A stretch of DNA of 64,000 nt from Ananas comosus. Taxonomy: Eukaryota > Streptophyta > Magnoliopsida > Poales > Bromeliaceae. Under the pieces are notes generated by a model. The model was not told the DNA's origin. It saw nothing but the letters and a program-made list of their open reading frames with translations, and ran no database searches. This document shows, in pieces, positions 49,101-59,447 of the stretch; the stretch's first letter is position 1, and each line of letters starts with the position of its first letter. Made by a program: the position numbers and the translations under genes. The DNA is taken from positions 1,273,450 to 1,337,449 of the forward strand of contig NC_033642.1 in NCBI RefSeq assembly GCF_001540865.1. Direction: 5' to 3'.

Positions 49101-50657
49101 TTGAATATATAGTTTTTAAGGGTTAATTTCTCATTGTAAATATGAGATTATGACTCAACAACTGTTTGAGGTGTTCTATTGAGCATCGAATCGTTTGGTC
49201 GTAAACCAAATTGTGGTCTTAAATCGATGTTTCGTTTGTGTAATTTGTGTTTTTTGTAATGTATATGTTAGGTACTACTTGAAGGATGCGGTGTTGGAGG
49301 GGGGGATCCCATTCAACAAGGCCTACGGCATGACGGCGTTCGAGTACCACGGCACGGACCCGCGGTTCAACAAGGTGTTCAATGAGGGCATGAAGAACCA
49401 CTCCATCATAATCACCAAGAAGCTTCTCGAGCTCTACAACGGGTTCGACGGCGTCAACACGCTCGTCGACGTTGGGGGCGGCATCGGGGCCACGCTCTAC
49501 ATGATCACCTCCAAGTACCCCAACATCAAGGGCATCAACTATGATCTTCCCCACGTCATCTCCGAAGCCCCTCCCTTCCCTGGTACGAAATGTCTTAAAT
49601 TTTGTTCACGACTATTCTCGAACTGTTTGTTCTCTATCAGGTCGATCTTTCGGATAAAATTGACAATGCGGGCTTTGATATAGGAGTGGAGCATGTTGGT
49701 GGAGACATGTTTGCTAGTGTGCCTAGTGGTGATGCCATTTTGATGAAGGTGAACCTCTAACTAACACTCTATCATCAATTATATTACAAATTATAATAAA
49801 AATTCAAAGAAATTTTTGTTTTTCACATGTAATATCACGTTTCACATATCGCAGTGAGTTGTAATATATTTTTTACGATTCCATCGAAAAGAAGAGGCAT
49901 ATCTTTATATGTTTTCGTCCCAACTCTATTTTACTTAGTAGTAACGTTAAACGAGTTTCAATACCAAACGGGCTCTAAATAGTTTTTCCGAGAGTGGGAC
50001 AAGCTGGACATAAGCCCAACCTAAAAGTTTCTCGGCCCAAACCATAGTATTAGAAGAATTAGTGAAGTAATTTATACACCAAAAGTAGTTATGGTCCAAA
50101 CAAACCACGCTCATATATACATTGTAACGACCTGACCCGCTAGCAATAATAACTCGTTCGGCCCAAAATGCTTAATACCGGTTATTATTATAGGAGTGCA
50201 AAGCCTTTTATAATTCGATTAGAATCATTTTTTTATCTGATGTGGAACTATTGGTTTGTTACATATATGATATTTCACAGGATTTAGGTTGTAACCTAGA
50301 AAAGTTTGCGCATTTGGAAATTGATTTTTCCGCAATAAGAGTTTATTTTGTTCTCTGCAGTGGATTATGCACGACTGGAGCGACGAGCACTGCGTGAAGA
50401 TACTGAAGAACTGCTGGAAGGCGCTGCCGGAGAACGGGAAGGTGATCATTGTGGAGTCCATCCTCCCCGTGACCCCCGAGGCGACCCCGAGCGCGCAGGG
50501 CGTGTTCCACGTCGACATGATCATGTTGGCGCACAACCCCGGTGGGAAGGAGCGGACCGAGAAGGAGTTCGAGGCGCTCTCCAAGGAGGCCGGCTTCGCG
50601 GGGTTCAAACCGCTTTACGTGTACGCGAATTCATGGGCTATTGAATTCACCAAGTAG
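45608..50657 (+). CDS. COMT: caffeic acid 3-O-methyltransferase-like enzyme (COMT)
   Basis: Four exons: 45608-46029, 49272-49582, 49684-49748 and 50361-50657, all introns GT-AG, encoding 364 aa. This matches the usual length and four-exon layout of COMT genes. The N-terminal dimerisation domain starts [20 protein letters not shown]; the SAM-binding motif [15 protein letters not shown] is in exon 2; [10 protein letters not shown] follows in exon 3. The catalytic base is His270 (MHDW), with Glu298 (VIIVES) and Glu330 (GGKERTEKE) as the residues that orient it in the alfalfa enzyme. LMNQDK, which lines the phenolic pocket in that enzyme, is kept. The family transfers methyl from S-adenosylmethionine to the 3- or 5-hydroxyl of caffeoyl/5-hydroxyconiferyl compounds in the cytosol (lignin), and some members methylate flavones. 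Exon 1 is extremely GC-rich; intron 1 is 3.2 kb. The exact substrate is unresolved. Confidence 0.95.
46030..49271 (+). other. COMT intron 1
   Basis: 3.2-kb intron, starting GTACTT and ending TGTTAG. It opens with T-rich DNA and (TA)n, then MITE remnants, (AAT)n runs near 47020-47110 and AT-rich sequence. The open frames inside are not conserved proteins. Confidence 0.85.
46117..46452. mobile_element. (TA)n-flanked MITE remnant in COMT intron 1
   Basis: Directly after the (TA)n run in COMT intron 1 comes GTCCCGATCAATAGTGCTAA, and near 46420-46452 an approximate inverse (GTTTGAAACTATTGGTAGTA). A GTTAAGTTCGGGATTAAGG stretch inside looks like another MITE piece. Boundaries uncertain. Confidence 0.35.
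50123..50263 (-). mobile_element. solo Cassandra-like TRIM LTR in COMT intron 3
   Basis: A 141-bp sequence that on the minus strand begins TGTAACAAACCAATAGTTCC and ends CAGGTCGTTACA, with AAGCATTTTGGGCCGAACGA in the middle. Flanking 5-mers tacat / tatat match 4/5. It is a single LTR without internal region, inserted antisense to COMT about 100 bases before exon 4. It lacks the 5S segment. Confidence 0.75.
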
Positions 50658-50925
50658 AGAGAGGGAGAGAGAGATAAGAGGGAAGAGGAGGAGGAGGAGA
50701 GGGATGAGATTTGAATTGTGAGCTGATCCTTGGTTCTATGTGTTATTATTGCTTGGTTGTTGGTTTGTTAAGTGGTGGTGGTGTTCTAATTGTGTTCCTA
50801 TACTATGATAAAAATGTATAAGAGTACTCCTAAATGATCTTTATTTTATAAATACTGCCTTGTTTCCTTTTGTAGAACTCTCTCTCTCTCACATACACAT
50901 TTAGGTTTGTTTGTTTGTTTGTTTG

Positions 50926-51089
50926 TTTTTTTTTTTGTTTTTTTTTTTGAGAGATAGGTAGCACGCTATCACTTCGTTTATTTTATTTAGAAATAAACTT
51001 AGTTGGAAATGTGAATCAACTAGATTTCGAACATGGGTCTCGGATACCAACCACCAAACTTTTTGCCACTTGCTTTAGGGACGGCCGGT
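50926..51089 (-). mobile_element. SINE, same family, downstream of COMT
   Basis: Same family and orientation as the copies at 14135 and 44795. The flank gtttgtttgttt occurs on the right (from 51090) and as a longer GTTT run on the left, so the duplication is plausible but low-complexity. Confidence 0.75.
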
Positions 51090-51730
51090 GTTTGTTTGTT
51101 TTATTGAAAGTGGAGATAGAGAAGTGAAAGGTAGAGAAGAGAAGCTTTTAACTGCAAATGCCTGCTTTTTGTTGTTGTTTGGTTTATTATAACTTTATTT
51201 TTGGTTAAAATTAGAATTCTCTAAAATATTGTAATTGGCTTTGGAGCATTCTCCACTGGAATCAATTAGGGAGAAAAAAATGAGGAAAAATAATAAAATA
51301 TTAACCGATCACTTCTTATATTTTTAACTTTTATGTTATTCATTTTCTGTCGAATATATAGTAAAATTGTGTTAACTTTAGCTATACAAACAAACAGCAA
51401 AAAAATAGTAGTTTTTATTTGAATTTTAGCTCATCCAAAAATCTACTTAAATATAAACTTCATCTTTGATGAAACAAGTAAGTCCTAACAAATCATGTGT
51501 AGGGATGTCAATGGGTCGGATATAATTGGATTTTGCAAACATCGAATCCGAAACCAACCTTATATATTTTAATAACAAATAAAATTTAAAACTTAACATC
51601 TAAAAATCTAAATAAAGGACATTGTGATAAATATTTTAATTTAGAGCAATGATATTAAAATTTATGGGGGTAGGAAAATGCATATATCTTTCAAAGCCTA
51701 TTTAGATGTGTTTATAATATATATATAGAA

Positions 51731-53444
51731 GGGATAATTGCCTATATACCCCTCATGCGTTCGGAAATATCCGATCTACCCCTACTTTTTTTTTCTTTCT
51801 AAAATGCCCCTCATATGTTCCACCGTTATTCCAAAATACCCCCGCAGTTATCCCCTGTTAGTTTAACTCGGGTTAAACATGAGTTAAATGTATACTAGAG
51901 TTAAAACCTATATAAAATACCTATTTTACCCCTAACTTATTATGCCAATTCCTTAAGTTATCCTCTTTCTCTCCCAAAGTCCCAACTTGATCGCCGACTC
52001 CTCCGCCTCCATGTCGCCGGCTCCCGCTGCCGGCGGGGCGGAAGCGGCGGCGCCTCCTGAGCACGGAGAGCGGGTTCTTCGCCCTCGCCAAGACCTTCGC
52101 CGCAGGCATCATCCTCGCCACGGGCTTCATCCACATGCTCTACGACGTCAAGGCCGCGCTCACTGACCCCTGCCTCCTCCGCTTCCCCTGTCGCTCCTTC
52201 CCCTTCTCCGGCTTCGTCGCCATGGCCGCCGCCCTCGCCACCCTCGTCCTCGACTTCCTCGCCACCCAGTTCTACGAGCACAAGCACCGCGCTGCCGCCA
52301 CCGCCGAGACCGACGCCACGGCAGAGGACGACGAGGGGCGCTCCATCACCACGGCGGCGCTGGAGCCACCCGTGGACGAGGACGAGGACGAGGGCTCCGC
52401 CAAGGGCGGCAACGCGGTGCACATCGTCAGGATGCGCGCGCACGCGGCGGCACACGGCCACAGCCACCACCACCACGGCCACGCCCACGGCCACGCGCAC
52501 AGGCACGCGCACGAGGATGGGGACAAGGGCCAGGTCTCCTTGCACGTGCGCCACATCGTCGCCTCCCAGGTGCTCGATCTAAAGTCTAAACCACCCCTAT
52601 TAGCTGTACATATCATCCTGTCACTAATGACAATTATTAAGTAATTAGCGCTTAATTATTTAATAACTATGTTCCTGTAAATCAACTTTCGTGTTTTTTG
52701 ATGATAATAATAATAATAATAACTAATAGATTTATTCATATAATATTTTATTTTTATATAGAAATATTATTATATAATATTTTATTTATAAATTTGTAAT
52801 TATTTATTAATATTTTTAAATATATAACTCTTATATATTATTAATATAAGTTTATTATAATTTTAAATATATTTAATCTATTATTAAATATTATAAAAAT
52901 AATATATATAGTATAATACTGAATTTTTAAAAATTATATATAAAAACTATATTTGATCCCGAATTTTTAATTGGTGAGAACGTATAATACCTGTATAAAT
53001 CACGTATCCGAATAACTGCCGAATCCGTTTTTTAGCCGTATTTTTCAACGAATTTAAAAATTAAAAGACGAATTTTATCCGAATTATATCCCTACCGAAT
53101 TTTTGCCGAATCCGAATTAACTAACTATGCCTCCAGCTACCAAAGTTGGTTTAACTGCGATCGATCTCGACGTGCTTAATTAATTAATTTATATTTGAAG
53201 GGCAAATAAGAAAAATATTTGCTATATAAAGGGTATATAAGAAAAGTTAGTTACGGTAGAAGGGTATATTGGAATGGGCAAAATGGTAATTTTACAGAGA
53301 TAACGGTAGTTCACTAACGGAGCTTAACTCCAGGGGTATATTAGAAAGACTTGGAACATAAGAAGGGTATTTTCAATATTAGCCTTCTAAGAGGGGTATA
53401 TAAGAAAACCGGGAACTTTTCAAGGGTATATAGGCAATTGCCCC
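51731..53444. mobile_element. Pack-MULE-like element carrying the ZIP fragment
   Basis: The left end begins GGGATAATTGCCTATATACC and the right end is its inverted counterpart (TATAGGCAATTGCCCC). Homology to the two 0.5-kb elements at 2578 and 29451 extends about 200 bases inward from each end; the element backbone resumes near 53199. Long inverted repeats, and the near-perfect 9-bp duplication of the relative at 29451, fit Mutator-like elements. The flanking 9-mers here match only 6/9 (tatatagaa / tttctaaaa), so this insertion is old or its flanks are altered. About 1.2 kb between the arms is foreign: the ZIP fragment plus about 0.6 kb of AT-rich DNA of unknown origin. No transposase is encoded. 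Confidence 0.75.
51991..52577 (+). pseudogene. ZIP metal-transporter exon fragment captured inside a MULE-like element
   Basis: The reading frame shows unmistakable ZIP-family (zinc/iron permease) sequence: RRRLLSTESGFFALAKTFAA, then GIILATGFIHMLYDVKAALT, DPCL, FSGFVAMAAALATLVLDFLA, TQFYEHKHR, then a variable loop rich in Asp/Glu and ending in a histidine-rich metal-binding stretch (about fourteen His within 30 residues), and finally HVRHIVASQVL. In intact ZIP proteins this covers the second and third membrane helices and the cytosolic His loop. The N-terminal signal region and first helix, and all helices after the loop (the conserved HSVIIG metal-pore helix), are missing. There is a stop at 51988 in frame and no good start before the internal Met at 52135; homology ends near SQVL and random sequence runs to a stop at 52644. 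GC is far higher than in the flanks. It lies between transposon termini, so it is best read as a captured, non-functional fragment. Confidence 0.8.
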
Positions 53445-53965
53445 TTTCTAAAATGTACAAATTCGGAGAAGAGTGTGGAAGGTGGTGGTATTTGCGGTGC
53501 ACATGATTTCAGATGAACCGGGTGCAGGTAATAATAATTTCATTGTCCTACCGCGCATTAACTGGTGCTCACCTGCTCGTGGCGGTTTCAATACCGGCGA
53601 GTGATGGGGAATTAGGCCCAATAGGCCCATTGGGCCCATTAAGAAATTTTTACCTGGACCTGGTCCATTATAAACTGTGATTAACAAAAGTTTTTTTTTA
53701 AAAAAAATTGTTGATTTTGAGTTATATTTATTTTCTTTTTTTCCCAAAATAAAATAGAAATTTAAAATTATCGCACTTAATAGCTCATATTTATGTTTTT
53801 AAAGGTCAAGCTCAATTTATTTATCAAATAAACTTGAGCCAATTTATAGCTAGATTGGACTAGTGTAGATTTCGGTGTAACCCGGGCCGTTTTTCTTGGA
53901 AATGTTTCATACAAAGCCCAAAAAATTAATATGATCCTATCAAACAGTTAATATTTCAATAATAT

Positions 53966-54751
53966 GACAACAGTATTGCCCGACCGATTCACCGGATTTA
54001 TTACAGTGGCGATGGACTTCCAATCAACTATTCACTGTGAAATCCCTCTACGGCTTCTTTACTGACGCGGGCCAGAGAGATCCAAACCACCGACAAGCTG
54101 TGGAGATTAAAAATTCTAGTCAAAATCAAAATCTTCATCTGGATCCTACTACGCAAGAGATTACTTACTGCAGACAGATTGATACGCAGAGGCTGCCAGG
54201 TGGACGAGTACTGCATTTTCTGTGCAGTCGCACCTGAGAATTGCGATCACCTATTCAGGGACTGCGTCTTCATCAGATACCTTCAATTTAGGGTGGAAGG
54301 CTCGGGTATTAGTGAACTAGTCAGGGGGGACGTTATGCAGCTATGGTCTGAGACTGCCGAATCCCCAAATGCCGGGCAGAGATCGATAAGGCTCACATGA
54401 TTGGCAGCAATCTGGTGGGTAGTCTGGACGGAACGCAACAAGATCATCTTCGGCGAGGAGTCTCCCAATGCTACCCGTGCTATTGGACGTGTTACCTCAT
54501 TGATGAAAGCATGGACTGGAGTGCTTGACTCATGACTGTTACTTACTTCTGGCCATCTTTTCACAGTTTTCTTGGCTCGCTCGCGTCTGAGTCCTTTTTG
54601 TCTACTAACCTGTACTGTCTTTCTTCTTTTTTTCAGTTCATCTAGGAGACCTTAGCTGTCTTCATCATGTACGCTAAATTCATTTCGCTTAATGAATGAA
54701 GCATGTAGCTTACTACCTCTTTCTCAAAAAAAAAAAAAAAGGAAAAAAAAA
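53966..54751 (+). mobile_element. 5'-truncated LINE: zinc-binding reverse-transcriptase tail
   Basis: Conceptual translation gives the region C-terminal to plant LINE reverse transcriptase: CPTDSPDLLQWRWTSNQLF, then, after a frameshift near 54087, KLWRLKILVKIKIFIWILLR, LLTADRLIRRG and the zf-RVT Cys/His cluster CIFC...CDHLFRDC. A stop at about 54399 is followed by WWVVWTERNKIIFGEE, also typical. It ends in a poly(A) tract at 54726-54751. No reverse-transcriptase core is present, so this is a dead remnant. Confidence 0.75.
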
Positions 54752-55511
54752 GACAATTGAGTGTTGAAAAAAAAAAAATGGTCGACTTTTTATATCTGGT
54801 TAAATTTCGCACATCTGTCGTGCCTTATCACTACAAATCGTAGTAATTTGCCAGACGAAACTGGCACTAATTTGTCAAATGTTTTACTACTACTTTTTTA
54901 AAAGATCAAAATACGTATAAATTATTACTAAGCTAAAATTAGTGGATTGGAACACTCTTTTACATGCTAATAAACTTTTTTATCAATTCAATGCACTCTC
55001 CACTCGTCTTCATGGGCCCCACCAGATATAATTCATGTAGAAGCAAACAAAAAGATACAACGAATTAAATATAGGGAGAAAAAAAAAATTAAAATTAATT
55101 TGAAATAATAAATGAGAGCTGGATTTAATAAAAAAGAAAATAATTATTGGCTAACCACCATCAAGGTTATAATTATAAATATATATAAGTATAATAATGC
55201 GCCTCTAATATTAATTTTGCTTTTGTCGCTTAGCCCCCGTAGACTTGGTCCACAGCCATTGGGTGGGCCGGGGCTGCTCCTAACCGTCGGATGAGGTGGG
55301 GAACGGTCGGAAGAAGACGACGAATCGTGCTCAATCAGGTCGGCGCGCCCGAACCCGTGGCAATTTCGTGTATTTTTTGAAAATAAGTAAAAAAAAAAAA
55401 TTGGTCGGAACGAGCGCCCGCATTACACCGTCCGATCTGCCTTCTAGGACGCTTTAAGATTCGTGCCATTTATATGAGAAATAATAATTAATTAAAAAAC
55501 ATATTGTCAGG

Positions 55512-55557
<46 letters not shown>

Positions 55558-56728
55558 TTGTTGTAAATTTCATATTTACTGGCAAAAAATGTTGGTATAA
55601 AACCTTGTGTGGGTTCTTCATCATTAATTTGCTTACACATTCTATTGAATAAAAAACTTGTGTTTTTTTTTTTAAAAAAAATGGGTCAAAAGTATAAGTA
55701 TATATATTTTAAATTTTTCTAAGTTGAAAACCTCTTAAATATATAATAAAATCATATGATCATCATATTCGATGTTATTGTAAAAACAAATTAATTAATA
55801 ATATGTCACGTTTCAAAATATTGTTCACATTTATAACGTAATTGTACCTCTCAACATCTTATAGATTCTTTATTAGCATGCAGTGCCCTAGCATGTAATT
55901 TTTTTTTTATTCTCCTATGGAGAATAATAAAAAAAAAAAGATAGGTGTAATTATTTCAAATTATTCAAAGGTAGTTGGTGTAGAGTTAAATTTATTTACT
56001 TTTTCGCGCCTAATTACTTCTTAAAAGAAATGATATTTCAAAATAAATAAACTATACGAATGAAAATCATACAATATATTTTTTAGGAAAAAAAAGAAAA
56101 AACAAGAAAATAATGCGATAAAATTTTTTCGCAAAGCCAAATTATCAGCAATTATTCGCGTTTAAAAATTAAGTAACATTGTTTGTTATAGTAATCAAAC
56201 TCTCGATCATAGCTCTACCTAAACCTATGTGACATTGACTAATGCACAATTATTAGAAATCACTAGGCTATATTATTTATTAAAAAAAAAACAGCTAATA
56301 ATAATTGGATCACACGCGTAATACAACACAGCTATCGAAATAATTTATCCAAAAATAAATTTAACACTATGGATAGGCTTTTAATGAACATCTGTCCATG
56401 TTGTTAATTAGAATAAGAACGAATTTTAAAGCATGTCACACGTATTAGTCCACCACTGTATATATATAAGAATAAATCTACTTTGGATATCACAAAGAGC
56501 TAAGTTTTGGGTGATATTAAAATTGACCCTAAGCTTAATGGCTACAAAGAAGGGGTCCAAACTAAGCCTCAAAACAGGGGTGGCTGTTAGTAAGAGTTGT
56601 CTCTCGCTTATCGACCGTCGGATGGCGATCGGACGGCTGCGAGGAGGTGTTGAACATTTTGGAATTAGATGTGATTACAGTAATCTGATGTGTACTTTGA
56701 AGTTAGTAATTATCCAGTCATTTTGCTC

Positions 56729-56771
<43 letters not shown>
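54752..56771. other. intergenic with a GC-rich island
   Basis: Mostly AT-rich with (TA)n at 55518. 55220-55460 is GC-rich and includes ACCGTCGGATGAGG and CACCGTCCGATCTG, words that are roughly inverted and recur near 56610 (ACCGTCGGATGGCGATCGGA). Possibly a MITE; no gene. Confidence 0.4.
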
Positions 56772-56772
<1 letters not shown>

Positions 56773-57400
56773 TGAGCGTGTGTGTGTGTGAGTACCACGA
56801 CTATAAAGCCTTTGTCCTTTCAACTCATTTTGAATAATCAGAATTTCAAATTGATAATCAGTATCGTTGAATTAATCTGAACTAGTAGAAAATATTTAGA
56901 AACCAAATTTTGTAATTTTAAAAAATGATTATCAAATCCATCGAAAAGTCGAAAATGAACGGCCAAAAACAAATGACCTTCTAAAAACAGAGATTGGATT
57001 TTCTAAATTTATGATCAGAGTTATTAAACATTATGTAAAGAGTATAAAAAATTTTCTATCAAAAATTCAATCGGTTTGGATTACTCTACACCGTTAAACA
57101 AGCAAATGACTCATATAAATCGTAAAAAACTGTCAATTTTGTTATCTTTTGATCACTATATAAATAAATTTGAAAATTTATAAAATTTAGTTCCTAGACA
57201 ATTCAAATACTCCGGATCAACTTCAATTGTTCAGATTATCGATTCTGGATCTCTATCATCAAAAACGATTTGATAGGACGAATTGAAGGTCTCTATCATC
57301 CTAAAAGAATACCATACATCTATTCATCTAATGACCGAAAATTTATGTGTACAAAGAGATCTATACTTATAAAAATATAGTAGCTCTAATCTATAAATAT
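56772..57400. mobile_element. (TA)n-embedded foldback MITE, copy F
   Basis: After a (TA)n(GA)n run, the sequence shows the internal order of this family (TTCTATCAAAAATTCAATCG, TGGATTACTCTACACCGTTA) and ends with AATATAGTAGCTCTAATCTA before another TA run. Ends approximate. Confidence 0.45.
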
Positions 57401-58827
57401 ATATATAGCCACATAATGTTTTTGTTTTTTTCCCATCCTAACAAATACAAAAGGCAACATAAACGTAATTATATTCACCCTATTGTTCATAATTGGAAGA
57501 AAATTTTATATTTATTTATATTTTTTAGCTTTATAAGATAACAAGAGCATATATTGATTAATTGATGAACTCAATTAATTCATTGGAATATGTGGGGTTT
57601 GTCATGTTTTAAGATTTGAAAACATTGGGGAGCATCCTCTCAAAAAGAATTAACAAAAAACAAAAAGCAAAAAAACAAAAAAAGGGAAAAAGAAAGGAAA
57701 CATTGTGGGGCATTGATGTGGAAATTTGGCCATTGATGTGGAAATTTGGCATTGACCTAATTATTAATCGACATTAATTGGATCAAATGGTTGTTCCTTT
57801 TAAGATAAAAAGCATCAAAATCAAGTCCAAAGTATACACGTAGGTAAGTTGGAATATTGCAGAATTATCGTTCGAGTAGAGCTGTTACAATACACGCTAT
57901 TATATATTTTCACTTAGTCGCCAAATAGCTTTTCGCTGTAATGGAAAGTATAAAAACAGTAAATTATAACGCTTCTCTTATGGAGCTAAAAAATTTATTT
58001 TGGCTTGTCACTCTAATGAGAACTTTTAGACTTGGATTAGGAAAATTGTCCCAAGAAGAGAGGCTAAGAAACTACTGATTAATCAGGGACGTCAAATAAT
58101 GTGATATTAATTATAGATAATTCTAAACTCGTGGGTTTAATTAATCTTAAGCATGCATAGTTTATTTTTGAAAGAATGATTTACCCAACTACCCTCATTG
58201 TTCATCAGAAATTTTGAATTCAGCTAGAAATGTAAAACAATTCGGCTTCAAACTTGGAACTCTGAATACCAATCATTAAGTTTTTACTCAGATACATTAG
58301 GCATAATTATTTTTAGCACGCATATTTTTTACTCTTATCTTATTTGTCAAGTCCATGAGTTTGTTATATATATTTATTGTGCACATGAACAGGTGTATTA
58401 AATATATTTTTGCATAACTTTTTTTATCAAAGAACCTACAAAAAATAGATTTGTAGATGCATTATTACACATCTATTAAGTCAATTATGCTAATATATAT
58501 CATCACCCAGCTTAGCAAGTAATTTTCTCTAAAATATGTTAGTAGCAAGCCAGCAAATAGTACAATTCTCACATCTTTTTATAAATACCAAAAATTGTGA
58601 AAAGCTTAAAAACAATTCTAGTGCACATGGGGGGGGTGGAGCCCTTGTCCTTTAATTAGTACATTGGTAATGTCCTTAAACATGTACAATAGCCCCATCT
58701 TTTGATACCCCTTATTTATTATAATCTATCACTTACTATATGAATGAAATGATTCAAAGTAGAGTACTCACACCTAATTGAAGCAACCCCTCATTTGTCC
58801 TTTTACTAACATGGCCCTTCAATTTAC
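57401..58827. other. upstream flank of the DUF4228 gene
   Basis: AT-rich; contains a direct 26-base duplication (CATTGATGTGGAAATTTGGC, about 57711-57754) and a decayed SINE-like stretch near 58140-58320 (AAATGTAAAACAATTCGGCT). Nothing coding. Confidence 0.4.
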
Positions 58828-58835
58828 TATATAAA
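58828..58835 (+). promoter_or_regulatory. TATA box of the DUF4228 gene
   Basis: TATATAAA at 58828-58835, about 91 bases upstream of the start codon. The spacing would place transcription start near 58860 and give a leader of roughly 60-70 bases. No other promoter element is claimed. Confidence 0.6.
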
Positions 58836-58925
58836 CCACCATCTTATACATCGACGAGAAAAAAAAAAAGACCCAAATTATGCGTTAGAGCTAGAGACAC
58901 AGAGAAATAGGAGGGGAGGGAATTG

Positions 58926-59251
58926 ATGGGGAATAGTCTTAGATGCTGTTTAGCTTGTGTGTTGCCCTGCGGGGCCCTCGACGTGATCCGAGTGGTCCAC
59001 CTCAGCGGCCACGTGGACGAGTATAGTCGCCCGATCGCCGCCGCCGAGGTGCTCGCCGCGAACCCGAACCACGTGCTCAGCAAGCCGTGCTCGCAGGCCG
59101 GCGGCGGCGGCGCGCGGTGGATCCTCATCGTGTCGCCCGAGTCCGAGCTCAGGCGCGGCGACATCTACTTTCTGATCCCCGCGACGTCGACGTCTGTATC
59201 GTCGATCGCGGAGAGAAAGAAGAAGTGCGCACAGAAAATAAATCAGCAACA

Positions 59252-59288
<37 letters not shown>

Positions 59289-59447
59289 TCGAAAAAGTCA
59301 GCATCGATGAGCGACGACGAGAGTCATAATCGTTACCTGGCGGAAGTAATGTCGGAGAAGCACTCCGGGGGGCCGAGGAGGCGACGGAGCGGGGCTCGGG
59401 TCGCGGTGTGGCGGCCGCACCTCGAGAGCATTTGCGAGGATGTTTAG
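58926..59447 (+). CDS. DUF4228/PADRE-domain protein with polyglutamine tract
   Basis: Single-exon gene of 173 aa. The N-terminus MGNSLRCC has Gly2 for N-myristoylation and nearby cysteines (7, 8, 11) for palmitoylation, as is typical of this plant-specific family, so membrane association is likely. The conserved part continues with IRVVHLSGHVDEYSRPIAAA (a basic/hydrophobic opening followed by the PI-AAEVL region), HVLSKPCSQ, and SPESELRRGDIYFLIPAT, the usual PADRE signature. Beyond residue ~95 the protein is low-complexity: 15 glutamines at residues 107-121 coded by mixed CAG/CAA, then a charged tail with RRRRSGARVAVWRPHLESI, a C-terminal block also usual in the family. Members respond to pathogens and abiotic stress, but their molecular role is unknown. 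The ATG at 58926 is chosen because it gives the myristoylation site. Confidence 0.9.

Noticed and set aside
51958..52554. 198-aa minus-strand open frame
   Set aside because: It is the complement of the GC-rich ZIP fragment; the plus frame has clear family homology and this one is low-complexity.
52135..52644. functional small ZIP protein starting at the internal Met
   Set aside because: It would lack most membrane helices and the metal pore, and homology stops before the frame does; the setting between transposon arms favours a captured fragment.
53966..54564. intact LINE reverse transcriptase gene
   Set aside because: Only the zinc-binding tail is present, with a frameshift and internal stops.
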